DNA from: Frankia alni ACN14a
Lineage (GTDB): Bacteria; Actinomycetota; Actinomycetes; Frankiales; Frankiaceae
Length of the DNA stretch: 64,000 nt
NCBI RefSeq assembly: GCF_000058485.1
Contig: NC_008278.1
Location: 3,900,962-3,964,961, forward strand
Direction: 5' to 3'
The position numbers and the translations under genes were made by a program. The notes under the pieces are model-generated. The model did not search any database. It was given only the letters and a program-made list of their open reading frames with translations, and had not been told where the DNA came from. Shown here piece by piece: positions 24,589 through 32,733 of the stretch (position 1 is its first letter; every line of letters starts with the position of its first letter).

Positions 24589-25208
24589 GAGTCCATCCCC
24601 AGGCAGTCCGACAGCCGGCTGAGCCCGTCGCGCATGCGGGTCTTGACCGTCCCGACCGGCACGGTGAGCAGCTCGGCGACCTCACGGTAGGTGAAACCCG
24701 AGTAGTAGGCGAGGGTGATCGACTCCCGCTGGCGGGGCGTGAGGCTGTCGAGGCACCCGCGGACCCGCTCGTGTTCGAGGTGCAGTTCCACCTGCTCGGC
24801 GACCTGGTCGTGGGCGCGGGCGGCGTACATTCCGGCCGCCCGGTGCTCGCGGGCCTTCTCGGCCTCGACGGATCGGACCCGGTCGACGGCGCGGCGGTGG
24901 GTCATTGTCGATACCCAGCCGGTGACGCTGCCCCGGTCCGGGTCGAATCGGCAGGCGTCACGCCACACCGCGACGAAGACCTCCTGCGCGACCTCCTCGG
25001 CCTGGGCGGGATCGCGCAGGACCCGGCGGGCCAGGCCGAACACCAGGGGGGCGAGCCGGTCGTAGAGGGCCGCGAACCCGTCCCGGTCGCCTCGCGCGAC
25101 CCCGATGAGCAGCGCCTCGAGTGTCGGTGCCGGGGGAACGCCCCTGGGGACGTCCTGCCCGCCGCGCACGGCGTGCAACGCCCGCGCCCGGCCGTCCTTG
25201 GTTCCCAT
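24585..25208 (-). CDS. sigK: ECF RNA polymerase sigma factor, SigK-type
   Basis: A 207-residue extracytoplasmic-function sigma factor. Region 2 spans about residues 40-110 with DPAQAEEVAQEVFVAVW for -10 recognition and melting. Region 4 includes LTPRQRESITLAYYSGFTY and VPVGTVKTRMRDGL, the -35 helix-turn-helix. It is immediately upstream of the RskA-like anti-sigma gene with an ATGA overlap, as in mycobacteria. Start ATG 25208; a shorter start is possible because the first 25 residues are not conserved. Confidence 0.93.
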   Translation of the reverse strand: MGTKDGRARALHAVRGGQDVPRGVPPAPTLEALLIGVARGDRDGFAALYDRLAPLVFGLARRVLRDPAQAEEVAQEVFVAVWRDACRFDPDRGSVTGWVSTMTHRRAVDRVRSVEAEKAREHRAAGMYAARAHDQVAEQVELHLEHERVRGCLDSLTPRQRESITLAYYSGFTYREVAELLTVPVGTVKTRMRDGLSRLSDCLGMDS

Positions 25209-25406
25209 GCCCTGCCCGCCTTCCGGCCGCCTGCGGCTCCTGCCAGGGCTGCCCCGCCCCCGGCCCCCGCGCGTCCGGTGGACGCGCCGGGATCACGACC
25301 TGCCGGGCGCCGGGCCCGCCGGGCAACTCGGCGGACGGCCCGGCGTCGGTGGGTCCTGAGGGGGTTCGCAGCTGCCGGCGCGGCGGATTGGTCGGACAGG
25401 GCGGCA

Positions 25407-25931
25407 CGCTACCGCCGGCGCAATACCCGCGACGCGCTCGACGTGCTGGTGGCCAACGTCAGGATCGCCTGTGCGCAGCTGCCGGTCCCGCTGGCGCTGG
25501 AGAACCCGGCCGCGTTGCTGCGCTGGCCGGACGGCGAGCTGGCCCCCGCCGATTTTCTGGCCGAGCTGGCCGAGCGGACGGGCGCGCTGCTGCTCGTCGA
25601 CGTCGCGAACCTCCACGGCGACGCGGTCAACCACGGCCTCGACCCGGTCGCCGCCTTCGACCGGCTGCCCTGGGAGCGGGTCGCCTACCTGCACGTCGCC
25701 GGCGGGTCGATGCACGAGGGCCGCTACCACGACACCCATCTGCACCCGGTCGGGGCGCCGCAGCTGGAGTTGCTGGCGGACGCTGTCCGGCGATGTCCGC
25801 CGGGGCGGGCCGCCTACCTTCTCGAACGTGACGGCCGCTATCCGCCGGCCGCCGAGTTCCACGCCGAGTGCGACCGTGTCCAGCCCGCCGCGGCGCACGC
25901 AGAGAGGCAGCTGCCATGGCAACCGCAGTGA
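25407..25931 (+). pseudogene. DUF692-family multinuclear iron enzyme, N-terminal half missing
   Basis: The frame encodes the C-terminal two thirds of a DUF692 (MbnB/BufB-like) TIM barrel: RDALDVLVANVR, LALENPAA, LLVDVANLHGDAVNHG, LHVAGG, HDTHLHPV and LLERDGRYP. These include the family's metal-ligand Glu, Asp and His residues. About 110 N-terminal residues with the remaining ligands are absent, and no start codon or ribosome binding site lies in a suitable place. The frame runs upstream into unrelated sequence. In relatives, these enzymes modify small cysteine-containing peptides. Here the enzyme is presumed dead, while the two small genes downstream persist. Confidence 0.72.
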
Positions 25932-26166
25932 AGATCGTGCTGGTGGTTCTGGTGGTGGTCGTCGGCGCACTGCTGCGCTGAGAGGGTTGCTCGACTTCGT
26001 GGTGAGGCGCGTCGGCGGCAGCTCCGTCGGCCGGTGGCATGACGGGGGGAGCTGGGGCTACGGCGAGAGCGGAGGGTCCGGAGGGGGCGACTTCGGCTTC
26101 GGTGGCGGGTCCGATGGTGGCGGGTCCGACGGAGGCGGCGGTGGGGACGGCGCCGGTGGATCCTGA
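25916..26166 (+). pseudogene. Single-helix micro-membrane protein with Gly-rich tail, apparently frameshifted
   Basis: ATG 25916 overlaps the DUF692 end, after GAGAGG. It encodes a 21-residue, almost purely hydrophobic peptide (MATAVKIVLVVLVVVVGALL plus one residue) ending in TGA at 25979. One base out of frame, the sequence continues RGLLDFVVRRVGGSS, then a tail rich in Gly, Ser and Asp to TGA at 26164. Joined by a one-base shift this gives about 80 residues: helix, short basic segment, Gly-rich tail. Either it is a frameshifted gene or a natural 21-residue membrane peptide plus a separate tail ORF (GTG 25999). The tail stop overlaps the next gene. Confidence 0.5.
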
Positions 26167-26584
26167 CGCGGCGCGGGCACGGCTGGCGGTGGGGCAGAGC
26201 GCGCTGGTCGCGGCGCTGGTCGCCGGCGGTGCCGATCCGGCGGGTTTCGACCCGGGGGCAATGGAGGCGACCCGGCGGGCGCTGGTCGACAAGCGCCGGG
26301 CCGGGGTCGCACGCCGGTGGCCGACGCTCGCGGCCGAACCCGAGTTCGGCGTCCGGTTCCAGGCCTGGGCCGCCGGGCGGCCCCCCGCCGGCGCCTACGC
26401 CGACGGTGTCGCCTTCGGGCAGGCGAACCGCGACGAGCTGTCCGAGGGCGCCCGGGTCGAGGTGCTCCGGGCCCGCTGCGTGCGGCGCCGCCTGGCGGTG
26501 CTGGTCGACCGTGCGGCCGGGGGCACGCTGCTCGCGGTGCGCGCACCCGGCCTGGGCACCCTCATCCTGGGTGCCCCACGCTGA
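26156..26584 (+). CDS. Small helical protein associated with a DUF692 locus
   Basis: A 142-residue protein from GTG 26156, with GGAGG about 20 bases upstream and overlap with the Gly-rich tail stop. It is rich in Ala and Arg. Notable patterns are LVAALVAGGADPAGFDP, RRALVDKRRAGVARRWP and FQAWAAGRPPAG, then a short C-terminal beta-like piece (RLAVLVDRAAGGTLLAV). From memory, similar small proteins occur beside or fused to actinobacterial DUF692 enzymes, which would make it the partner protein. That link is an inference from position. It looks intact. Confidence 0.6.
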   Translation: MDPDAARARLAVGQSALVAALVAGGADPAGFDPGAMEATRRALVDKRRAGVARRWPTLAAEPEFGVRFQAWAAGRPPAGAYADGVAFGQANRDELSEGARVEVLRARCVRRRLAVLVDRAAGGTLLAVRAPGLGTLILGAPR

Positions 26585-26875
26585 GGCGGTGGTGGCCAGC
26601 AGGTCCGCGCGCAACCCGACAGTCGGACTTCGGTGTCTGGGGGCGAGCAGGATTCGTACAGCCGTTGGCGGGCGGTAGTCCGTCAGGATGGTGGACGGGA
26701 TACCCGTTGAGTTGCCCGACAGGTGTGTAGGGATCGCGAACGGATGACCACTCGCTGTGACGTTGGCCAGTAGATGGCCAAAAGCCGCGATAGTTGGCCA
26801 GTCTGCGGCTAGCGCTGGACGCTGCCAAACTGGACGCTGTCAGGTGTACGTAGCAGTCGCGGCCAGCGGTCACGC
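26585..26875. other. Gene-free stretch with TTGGCCA repeats
   Basis: No coding sequence is convincing. The inverted repeat TTGGCCA-GTAGA-TGGCCAA lies at 26763-26781, with another TTGGCCA at 26794-26800. A short direct repeat CTGGACGCTG occurs near 26815-26840. These may be the end of a lost mobile element. Confidence 0.4.
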
Positions 26876-27727
26876 TCAGTCTCGGTGGGCCTGGATGAGC
26901 CAGGCTGCCGAGTCGTACAGGACGCCTCGTGCGGTGTGGTGCTCGGCCAGGTTGGTTCGCAGTTCGTCGAGCGCGCGGCTCTTGATGTCGGGGTCGAGGT
27001 CGCGTACCAGTCCGGAGTGCTGGGCGGAGACGAACCGGAAGGCGTCGTCGGGATCGGGACCGAAGTACATGGGCTCGGTGAGGCCCTCCACCCGGACGTC
27101 GCAGAACCCGGCAGTGTTCAGCAGCGACCGGATCCGGTCGGGGTCGCTGAAGGCGAACGGGCTCGGCGCGTCCGACGGTGGGACGGGTATATCCCGGCCG
27201 GCGGCCAGGCAGGTGAAGAAGGCCTGGAGCCACTCGTTGCGCTCGAAGGGCTGCCAGGTCAGCAGGACGATGCGCGCGGCGGGGCGCAGGGCGCGCGCGA
27301 GGTTGGTGAAGGCGGCGACGGGATCGCCAAAGAACATCACCCCGTGCCGGCTGACGGCAACGTCGAAGGCTTCGGCGGGAAAGGGGTGGATCTGTGCGTC
27401 GGCCTGCTCGAAGGTCACGTTCGTGACGTGCTCGCGTTCGGCGCGTCGACGGGCCAGCTCGAGCATCTGTGCGGACAGGTCCACACCCAGGACTGATCCG
27501 GCGGTGGCGCGGCGGGCGGCGTCCAGGGTCGTCCGTCCACTGCCGCACCCGACATCGAGCACGGCTGCCGTCTCGTCGATCGCGGCCGCGGCCAGAAACC
27601 GATCACGGTAGGCCGCGACCCCCTCATCGAAGCGGTCGGCGTGGGCGACCCAGAAAGCGCCTCCGCTGCCGTCCCAGCTGGCGAGCTGGGTGGCGTTCGA
27701 CGCGTCGACGCGGAGCTCGGTGACCAT
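26876..27727 (-). CDS. Class I SAM-dependent methyltransferase
   Basis: A 283-residue enzyme, ATG 27727. Motif I is VLDVGCGSGRTT, followed by the acidic residue in LGVDLSAQML, then ADAQIHPFP and FDVAVSRHGVMFF (motif II region). These are the pattern of UbiE/Methyltransf_11-type small-molecule methyltransferases. No neighbouring biosynthetic gene indicates its substrate. It stands alone between gene-free stretches. Confidence 0.87.
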   Translation of the reverse strand: MVTELRVDASNATQLASWDGSGGAFWVAHADRFDEGVAAYRDRFLAAAAIDETAAVLDVGCGSGRTTLDAARRATAGSVLGVDLSAQMLELARRRAEREHVTNVTFEQADAQIHPFPAEAFDVAVSRHGVMFFGDPVAAFTNLARALRPAARIVLLTWQPFERNEWLQAFFTCLAAGRDIPVPPSDAPSPFAFSDPDRIRSLLNTAGFCDVRVEGLTEPMYFGPDPDDAFRFVSAQHSGLVRDLDPDIKSRALDELRTNLAEHHTARGVLYDSAAWLIQAHRD

Positions 27728-28110
27728 GGCGCCCACTCTGCCAGAGCGCCAAGTGGCCCCCCGACCCTGGCTGAACAGGAGTTCGGGGAGCGAGGGGAAG
27801 GTTTCGGCGGCCGTCATCGTGGACCGGGATCGTTGGTCGCCGGCTGCGACGCTGCCGGTCCGCTGAGCGGAGTGCAGGAAGGCATCAGAGATGCGCTGAC
27901 CCCGCAGCTGCGCGTGGCGGCGGCGGTCTTCGCACCGGGACGGCTCGCCGACGCCGCCCTCCGCAATGTCGCGACCCCGACCCCGACCCCGACCCTGGAT
28001 CCGAATCCGGACTCTCCGATCCCGAACTCGACGTAGTCATCCGCCGGGCACTCCTCGTCGACGGCACCGGTCTCCCGGAGCCGGGCTCGTCGACGCGGCG
28101 GTCTCGGCGG
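27728..28110. other. Gene-poor stretch with a possible kinase remnant
   Basis: No complete gene is visible. On the plus strand about 27832-28036 reads LVAGCDAAGPLSGVQEGIRD, then FAPGRLADAALRNVA, ending in a run of Thr-Pro pairs from an ACCCCG repeat (about 27972-27995). The first part vaguely resembles the C-terminus of ROK-type sugar kinases. It has no start, so at most it is a remnant. Confidence 0.25.
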
Positions 28111-28644
28111 CTACTCGATCTGCCGGCCCAGCCGTTCTGCGTACCGTCGGATCCGGGCCGGGTCGTCGGCGACATAGCTGGTCCACTCCTCGGCCAGCGC
28201 CTGCCATCGGACGGGTTGCCCCGGCTCACCGCGCAAAGGTGTCGAGCCGTCGACGATCGTCACGTAGGACAGGCCGAGCGTGGCTGGCCAGTCGTGGTGA
28301 TAGGCCCGCACGACGACCATGGCAGGTGTGGGCAGCAGCGCGGCGTGCACTCCGGTCTCCTCGAGGAGCTCTCGCGCCGCCGCCTGCCGCGGTGTCTCCC
28401 CGTGTTCGACTTCTCCGCCCGGCGGTACCCATCCACGCCAGCGGTGTCGCACCAGGAGCACGTGGGTGAACGACCGGTCGTAGACCCACACCTCGGCACC
28501 CAGAGGCGGCATCGGCGCCCCCCGGGCGTCCGTCAGCCATCGCCGGGCCTCGTCGAGCTCCCAGCACGCCAACGAGGCGTCCGCCATCGCCGCCTGCCAG
28601 GTGCGGGCCGACTCGCCGACAGGACCACCGTCACCCTCCTGCAT
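28111..28644 (-). CDS. NUDIX hydrolase
   Basis: A protein of about 177 residues with a complete NUDIX box: GGEVEHGETPRQAAARELLE, then ETGV, fitting Gx5Ex7REUxEExGU. It hydrolyses nucleoside diphosphates linked to another moiety, with Mg bound by the box glutamates. About 50 residues precede the fold. I use ATG 28644; ATG 28692 would add 16 residues and place the direct repeat TCGGAACATTC (28645-28670 region) inside the gene. Cytoplasmic housecleaning or signalling role; substrate unknown. Confidence 0.87.
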   Translation of the reverse strand: MQEGDGGPVGESARTWQAAMADASLACWELDEARRWLTDARGAPMPPLGAEVWVYDRSFTHVLLVRHRWRGWVPPGGEVEHGETPRQAAARELLEETGVHAALLPTPAMVVVRAYHHDWPATLGLSYVTIVDGSTPLRGEPGQPVRWQALAEEWTSYVADDPARIRRYAERLGRQIE

Positions 28645-28716
28645 CGGAACATTCTGGGTCGGAACATTCCGGGGTCGAGGGAGCCTCCCCAAGGGAACGC
28701 TCAGGCGGCCCGGGGC

Positions 28717-29412
28717 TCACCAGGACAGGGGGCCGTCGGCGTCGACGTAGGCGCCGGTGGGGCCGTCGGGGCCGACCAGCGCCAGGCGGACGATGATCTC
28801 GGCGCCCTGTTCGACGGTCTGGGTGCCGGTGTTGGCGTTGAGGTCGGTCCTGGTGAAGCCGGGTTCCACGGCGTTGATCCGCATGGTTGGGAACGCCTTC
28901 GCGTACTGCACGGTGATCATGTTGAGGGCGGCCTTCGAGGCGGGGTAGGCGACGCCCGGGTAGGCGTACCTGGGGGTGCCCGGGGTGGTGACCGCGGTCA
29001 GCGAGGCCAGGCCGCTGCTGACGTTGACCACGACCGGGGCGGCGGACCGGGCCAGCAGGGGCAGAAACGCGTGGGTGACGCGCACCGCGCCGACGACGTT
29101 CGTCTCGAACGCCGCGCGCGTCACCTCGGCGGTGACGTCCGCGGCGCCGGGGTCCCCGCTCGGCGCGATGCCGGCGTTGTTGACCAGCACGTCGAGCCCT
29201 CCGTCGGCGGCGACGGCGCTCGCCGCGGCCTGCACGGAGGCGTCGTCGGTGACGTCGAGCTGGACCATCCGCGCGCCCAGCCGCTCGGCGGCGAGGCGTC
29301 CCCGTTCGGCGTCCCGGCTTGCCAGGTAGACGGTGTGGCCCGCGGCGAGCAGGCGACGGGCGGTCTCGAAGCCGAGACCCTTGTTCGCTCCGGTGATCAG
29401 TGTGGTGGTCAT
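28717..29412 (-). CDS. SDR-family oxidoreductase
   Basis: A 231-residue classical SDR, ATG 29412. TGANKGLGFETAR (residues 7-19) binds NAD(P), with NNAG and NVSS for the active-site Ser and YPASK for Tyr-x-x-x-Lys. The KGLG cofactor loop is typical of carbonyl-reductase-like members. Forty-six bases inside it (29221-29266) are duplicated exactly in the debris at 22532-22577. It is divergent from an MmyB-like regulator, with a 12-bp-arm palindrome between them. This regulator-SDR arrangement is very common in actinobacteria. Confidence 0.9.
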   Translation of the reverse strand: MTTTLITGANKGLGFETARRLLAAGHTVYLASRDAERGRLAAERLGARMVQLDVTDDASVQAAASAVAADGGLDVLVNNAGIAPSGDPGAADVTAEVTRAAFETNVVGAVRVTHAFLPLLARSAAPVVVNVSSGLASLTAVTTPGTPRYAYPGVAYPASKAALNMITVQYAKAFPTMRINAVEPGFTRTDLNANTGTQTVEQGAEIIVRLALVGPDGPTGAYVDADGPLSW

Positions 29413-29453
29413 GCCCTCAGGGTGCGGGCCGGCGCGGCGGTCAGCCAGGCGTC

Positions 29454-29488
29454 GGATCGTCCTGGGACTGCCGGTACCAGGACGATCC
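29454..29488. promoter_or_regulatory. Perfect 12-bp-arm operator between SDR and MmyB-like regulator
   Basis: Arms GGATCGTCCTGG (29454-29465) and CCAGGACGATCC (29477-29488) are exact complements separated by 11 bases. They sit midway between the divergent starts at 29412 and 29515, so one bound dimer could control both genes. The likely binder is the adjacent XRE-type protein. Confidence 0.8.
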
Positions 29489-29514
29489 ACCGGGGTGCGG
29501 TGCACAGTGGCGTC

Positions 29515-30453
29515 ATGGCGCGTCCGGAGTCCCAGCACCGGCAGGCCGAGTACCGGCAGGCCGGGCGCAGCGAGTTCGGGCGCACGGTGCGGCGCTGGCG
29601 CGACCGGGTCTGCCCGCAGGCGGCCGGGCTGCCCGTCGGCGGCCATCGGCGCGCGCCCGGGCTGCGCCGCGAGGAGCTCGCCCTGCTGGCCGGGATCTCG
29701 GTCGACTATGTCAGCCGGCTTGAGCAGGGCCGGGCGACCAATCCGTCGGACCAGGTCGTCGAGGCGTTGGGGCGGGCGTTGCGCGTGTCCGCGGCCGAGC
29801 GTGAGCATCTGTTCCGCCTCGCCGGGCTCGTGCCCCCGGGGCGGGGCTCGGTGCCCGCTTACATCACCCCGGGGGTGCAGCGGATGCTGGACCGGCTGTC
29901 CGGGACGCCGGTGGCGGTCAGCGACGCGGCGTGGACGCTGCTGCTGGCCAACCCGCTGTACACGGCGTTGATGGGGCAGCGCCGCGGCAGCGAGCGCAAC
30001 GCGGTGTGGCGCACCTTCCTCGGCGCGCCCAGCCGCGTGCGCCACAGCCCGCAGTCCCAGGACGACCTCGAGGTCTCGCAGGTCTGCGCGTTGCGGGCGG
30101 CGGCGCGCCGGTATCCGGCGGACCAGCGGCTGCGTCGCCTGGTCGCCGAGCTGCGCGCGCGCAGTGACCGGTTCGCGCAGCTGTGGGATTCCGCTGCGGT
30201 GGGCCGGGCCGAGGCGGGGCGCAAGACCGTCGATCATCCGCGGGTGGGCGCCGTGACGCTGGACTGCGACGTGCTCAGCGTCGCGGGCAGTGACCTGCGC
30301 ATCCTGGTCCACACGGCCGAGCCCGGCTCGCCCGACGCCGAACGTCTCGCCCTGCTCGCCGTCCTCGGCACCCGGACCCTGGCTCCTGCAGAGGACAGGG
30401 AACAGCCGCGCGGGAGCGCAACGATGGGCGACGGCCGCTCGGGAGGCGCGTGA
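29515..30453 (+). CDS. XRE-family regulator with MmyB-like ligand domain
   Basis: A 312-residue regulator, ATG 29515. The N-terminal helix-turn-helix contains PGLRREELALLAGISVDYVS and RLEQGR, the signature of this actinobacterial family. The C-terminal MmyB-like (PAS-type) domain includes AWTLLLANPLYTALMG and the DDLEVSQVCALRAAARRYP stretch, and would bind a fatty-acid-like or hydrophobic ligand. It is divergent from the SDR at 28717, with a strong palindrome in the gap. It probably represses both. Confidence 0.9.
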   Translation: MARPESQHRQAEYRQAGRSEFGRTVRRWRDRVCPQAAGLPVGGHRRAPGLRREELALLAGISVDYVSRLEQGRATNPSDQVVEALGRALRVSAAEREHLFRLAGLVPPGRGSVPAYITPGVQRMLDRLSGTPVAVSDAAWTLLLANPLYTALMGQRRGSERNAVWRTFLGAPSRVRHSPQSQDDLEVSQVCALRAAARRYPADQRLRRLVAELRARSDRFAQLWDSAAVGRAEAGRKTVDHPRVGAVTLDCDVLSVAGSDLRILVHTAEPGSPDAERLALLAVLGTRTLAPAEDREQPRGSATMGDGRSGGA

Positions 30454-30523
30454 ACGCCGATGCCGGGCCGGGAACGGGTGGGGTCAGCGCCCGCGCCTAC
30501 GTACAGCTGGATAGCGTACGGCC

Positions 30524-31165
30524 GTGTTCGACTGGAGTCACAACGCCTACTACCACCGGCTGCTGCTGCGCCAACTGCCGCAGCCAGGCCGACGGGTGCT
30601 GGATGTCGGCTGTGGCGCCGGGGCGTTCGCGGCCCGGCTCGCCCAGCGCAGTGAGCAGGTCGACGCCGTCGACCGCTCCGCCGAGATGATCGAGCAGGCG
30701 AGGCGAGGCACCCCGCGCAACGTGCACTGCGTGCTCGCCGATGTGCTGGCCGACCCGCTGCCAGGCAAGGACTACGACGCGATCTTCTCGATCAGCGCGC
30801 TGCACCACATGCCGTTGCCGGAGGCGCTCGGGGTGCTCGCGGCCGCCCTGCGGCCCGGTGGGGTCCTTGCCGCCGTCGTCCTGCCCCGGAGGGACCTGCG
30901 CCACGAACTGCCCGTCGAGATCGTCGCGGCGCTCGGACACCGCCTGCTGGGCGTGGTGTTCTTCGCGAACAGGCTGCTGGGACGGGGGAGCTCCTTCGCG
31001 AAGGACCCCGCGCACGCAAGCATGCCCGTGGTCATGAATCCGCCGCTGACCACCCGAGAGGCCGCCCGCCAGGCCGCCGCCGTGCTGCCTGGCGTGCGCG
31101 TGCGACGACTGCTGTTCTGGCGTTACCTCCTGATCTGGCAGAAGCCGATCACCCCGGCCGGCTGA
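30524..31165 (+). CDS. Class I SAM-dependent methyltransferase
   Basis: A 213-residue methyltransferase, GTG 30524. Motif I is VLDVGCGAGAFAARL with DAVDRSAEMIEQAR after it. Motif II is YDAIFSISALHHMPLPEAL and motif III LRPGGVLAAVV, matching the Methyltransf_11/UbiE type. The C-terminal part carries the basic RVRRLLFWRYLLIWQKP segment. It follows the regulator gene on the same strand, 70 bases away; the functional link is unclear. Confidence 0.87.
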   Translation: MFDWSHNAYYHRLLLRQLPQPGRRVLDVGCGAGAFAARLAQRSEQVDAVDRSAEMIEQARRGTPRNVHCVLADVLADPLPGKDYDAIFSISALHHMPLPEALGVLAAALRPGGVLAAVVLPRRDLRHELPVEIVAALGHRLLGVVFFANRLLGRGSSFAKDPAHASMPVVMNPPLTTREAARQAAAVLPGVRVRRLLFWRYLLIWQKPITPAG

Positions 31166-31463
31166 CAGATCGGGCTCGGCCGCCGCCGCAGAGAGACCAC
31201 CTTGTCGGCCCGGCGCAGGACGCGCATGCGCCAACGCATGCGGTTGGGCGTGCCGCGGTCATGATCGTCGTGGGTGTCTCCGTGCGCCCAGATCACGGCG
31301 CCTTGCCAGGAACCAGGCGAGGCTGCGGCGGCACGACTGATCACCATGGTCTTTGGAGGAGTGCTCCTGGACGGTGGCGGGGAGACGGGCTCTCAGGACG
31401 GCGGGCCGACCTGCCCGAATGGCACGGATTGCGGGATCTTCTGCCTTGCGCTGCACGGGACTG
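31166..31463. other. Gene-free stretch with a GCATGCG hairpin
   Basis: No convincing coding sequence. The inverted repeat GCATGCG-CCAA-CGCATGC lies at 31224-31241, 58 bases after the methyltransferase stop, and could be its terminator. Confidence 0.4.
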
Positions 31464-32309
31464 TCACGGCGTGTCGAAGTCCGTCCCCCGGGAGACCGTC
31501 TCCCAGGCGGCGAGCTCAGCTCGTACCGAGTCCAGGTGCCCAACGAGGAAGTCCACCGCGTCACCGCCGAGAGCGAGTCGCAGCGGGGTGTTCTCGGCAT
31601 CCAAGGCCAGCCGGATCGCCCTTGCGGCCTTGGCCGGGTCCCCCGGCTGGGTGCCGTCGCCATCCTGTACCAGCTTGCGGGTGGCACCGACTTTCTCCGC
31701 GTATGCCGGGTGCTCCTCAGAGAAGTAGGCCGCGCCCTGGCCGAACAGGTTGGTGCGGAAAGCGCCGGGCTCCACGATCAGCACCTTGATACCGAACGGC
31801 GCCACCTCGTCGGCCAGGCCCTCCGACAGTTGCTCCAGCGCCGCCTTGGTCGCGCTGTACGCGGAGAACCCGGCGAAAGACAGCTGTCCACCGAAACTGC
31901 TGATGTTCACGACCGAACCGCTGCCCCGCTCCCGCATCTGCGGCAGGAGCGCCCGGGTCAGCCGCGCCGGACCGAACACGTGTAGCTCGAACAGGTCGCG
32001 AAGCTCCCGGTCTGTGGTCTCCTCGAACGCCCCGACCTGCGTGCGCCCGGCGTTGTTCACCAGCACGTCCACTCGGCCGTAGCGGGCCAGAACGTCGGCG
32101 GTCACCGCGTCGATCCGGCCGCCGTCGGTGACGTCCAGACTGATCGCCTCCACCCTGTCGGGGTACGCGGCAAGCAGGTCGGCCAGCGCCTCGGTTCGTC
32201 GGGCCGTGCCGATCACTGTGTCGCCGGCGGTGACCGCCGCCTCAGCGATCGCCCGCCCGAAACCGCTGCTCGCGCCAGTAACCAGCCAGACCTTGCCGTT
32301 CTCAGTCAT
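31464..32309 (-). CDS. SDR-family oxidoreductase
   Basis: A 281-residue classical SDR, ATG 32309. TGASSGFG (residues 10-17) is the cofactor loop. NNAG, NISSFGG and YSATK give the Asn, Ser, Tyr and Lys of the catalytic set. The motif VEPGAFRT after the active site is typical of the oxidoreductase group that includes many actinobacterial SDRs with a C-terminal substrate lid. Immediately upstream, in the same frame, lies a stub of a beta-lactamase gene. The real start is the internal ATG. Confidence 0.9.
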   Translation of the reverse strand: MTENGKVWLVTGASSGFGRAIAEAAVTAGDTVIGTARRTEALADLLAAYPDRVEAISLDVTDGGRIDAVTADVLARYGRVDVLVNNAGRTQVGAFEETTDRELRDLFELHVFGPARLTRALLPQMRERGSGSVVNISSFGGQLSFAGFSAYSATKAALEQLSEGLADEVAPFGIKVLIVEPGAFRTNLFGQGAAYFSEEHPAYAEKVGATRKLVQDGDGTQPGDPAKAARAIRLALDAENTPLRLALGGDAVDFLVGHLDSVRAELAAWETVSRGTDFDTP

Positions 32310-32423
32310 CTCTTCGACTCCTCTGTCGACTTCCATTCGGGATCTCCCCGCCGACGCCCCATCCTTCGCCGGGATTCCAGGTCGTGTCCAAGACCTGTCG
32401 TGATAGCCACGAGTTATGTGAGA

Positions 32424-32678
32424 GCAGCGCACCAGAAGGTCGGCCGTGACCAGCTTGGTGATCGAGCCGATCCGGAAACGGGTGCCGGCGTGCACCGGTT
32501 CCCCGGTCTCCACGTCGGACACTCCCGCCGCGCCGACGCTCAGCGCACCGTCGACAATGCCGGCGACCTGCACACCCGCGACCGACGGCAGCGTGGCGAG
32601 CCGCTGCGCCGTCGCCTGCGGGTCGACCGCAAGCGCGCCGATGGGGTTGTCCGCGGGCTCGGTCACGGGGTTGGTCAT
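32424..32678 (-). pseudogene. Serine beta-lactamase-family protein, N-terminal stub
   Basis: ATG 32678 opens a frame of about 85 residues: VDPQATAQRLATLPSVAGVQ, then FRIGSITKLVTADLL. SITK is the Ser-x-x-Lys catalytic motif of class C beta-lactamases and DD-peptidases. After it the similarity stops and the frame runs into the SDR leader. The Tyr-x-Asn and KTG regions are gone. The upstream side abuts the truncated Tn3 transposase, suggesting that transposon-linked deletions cut the gene. Confidence 0.7.
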
Positions 32679-32733
32679 CCGGCATTCTCGACGCCTTCGA
32701 CATCGACGCCTTCGACATCACCGAAGGACCCGA

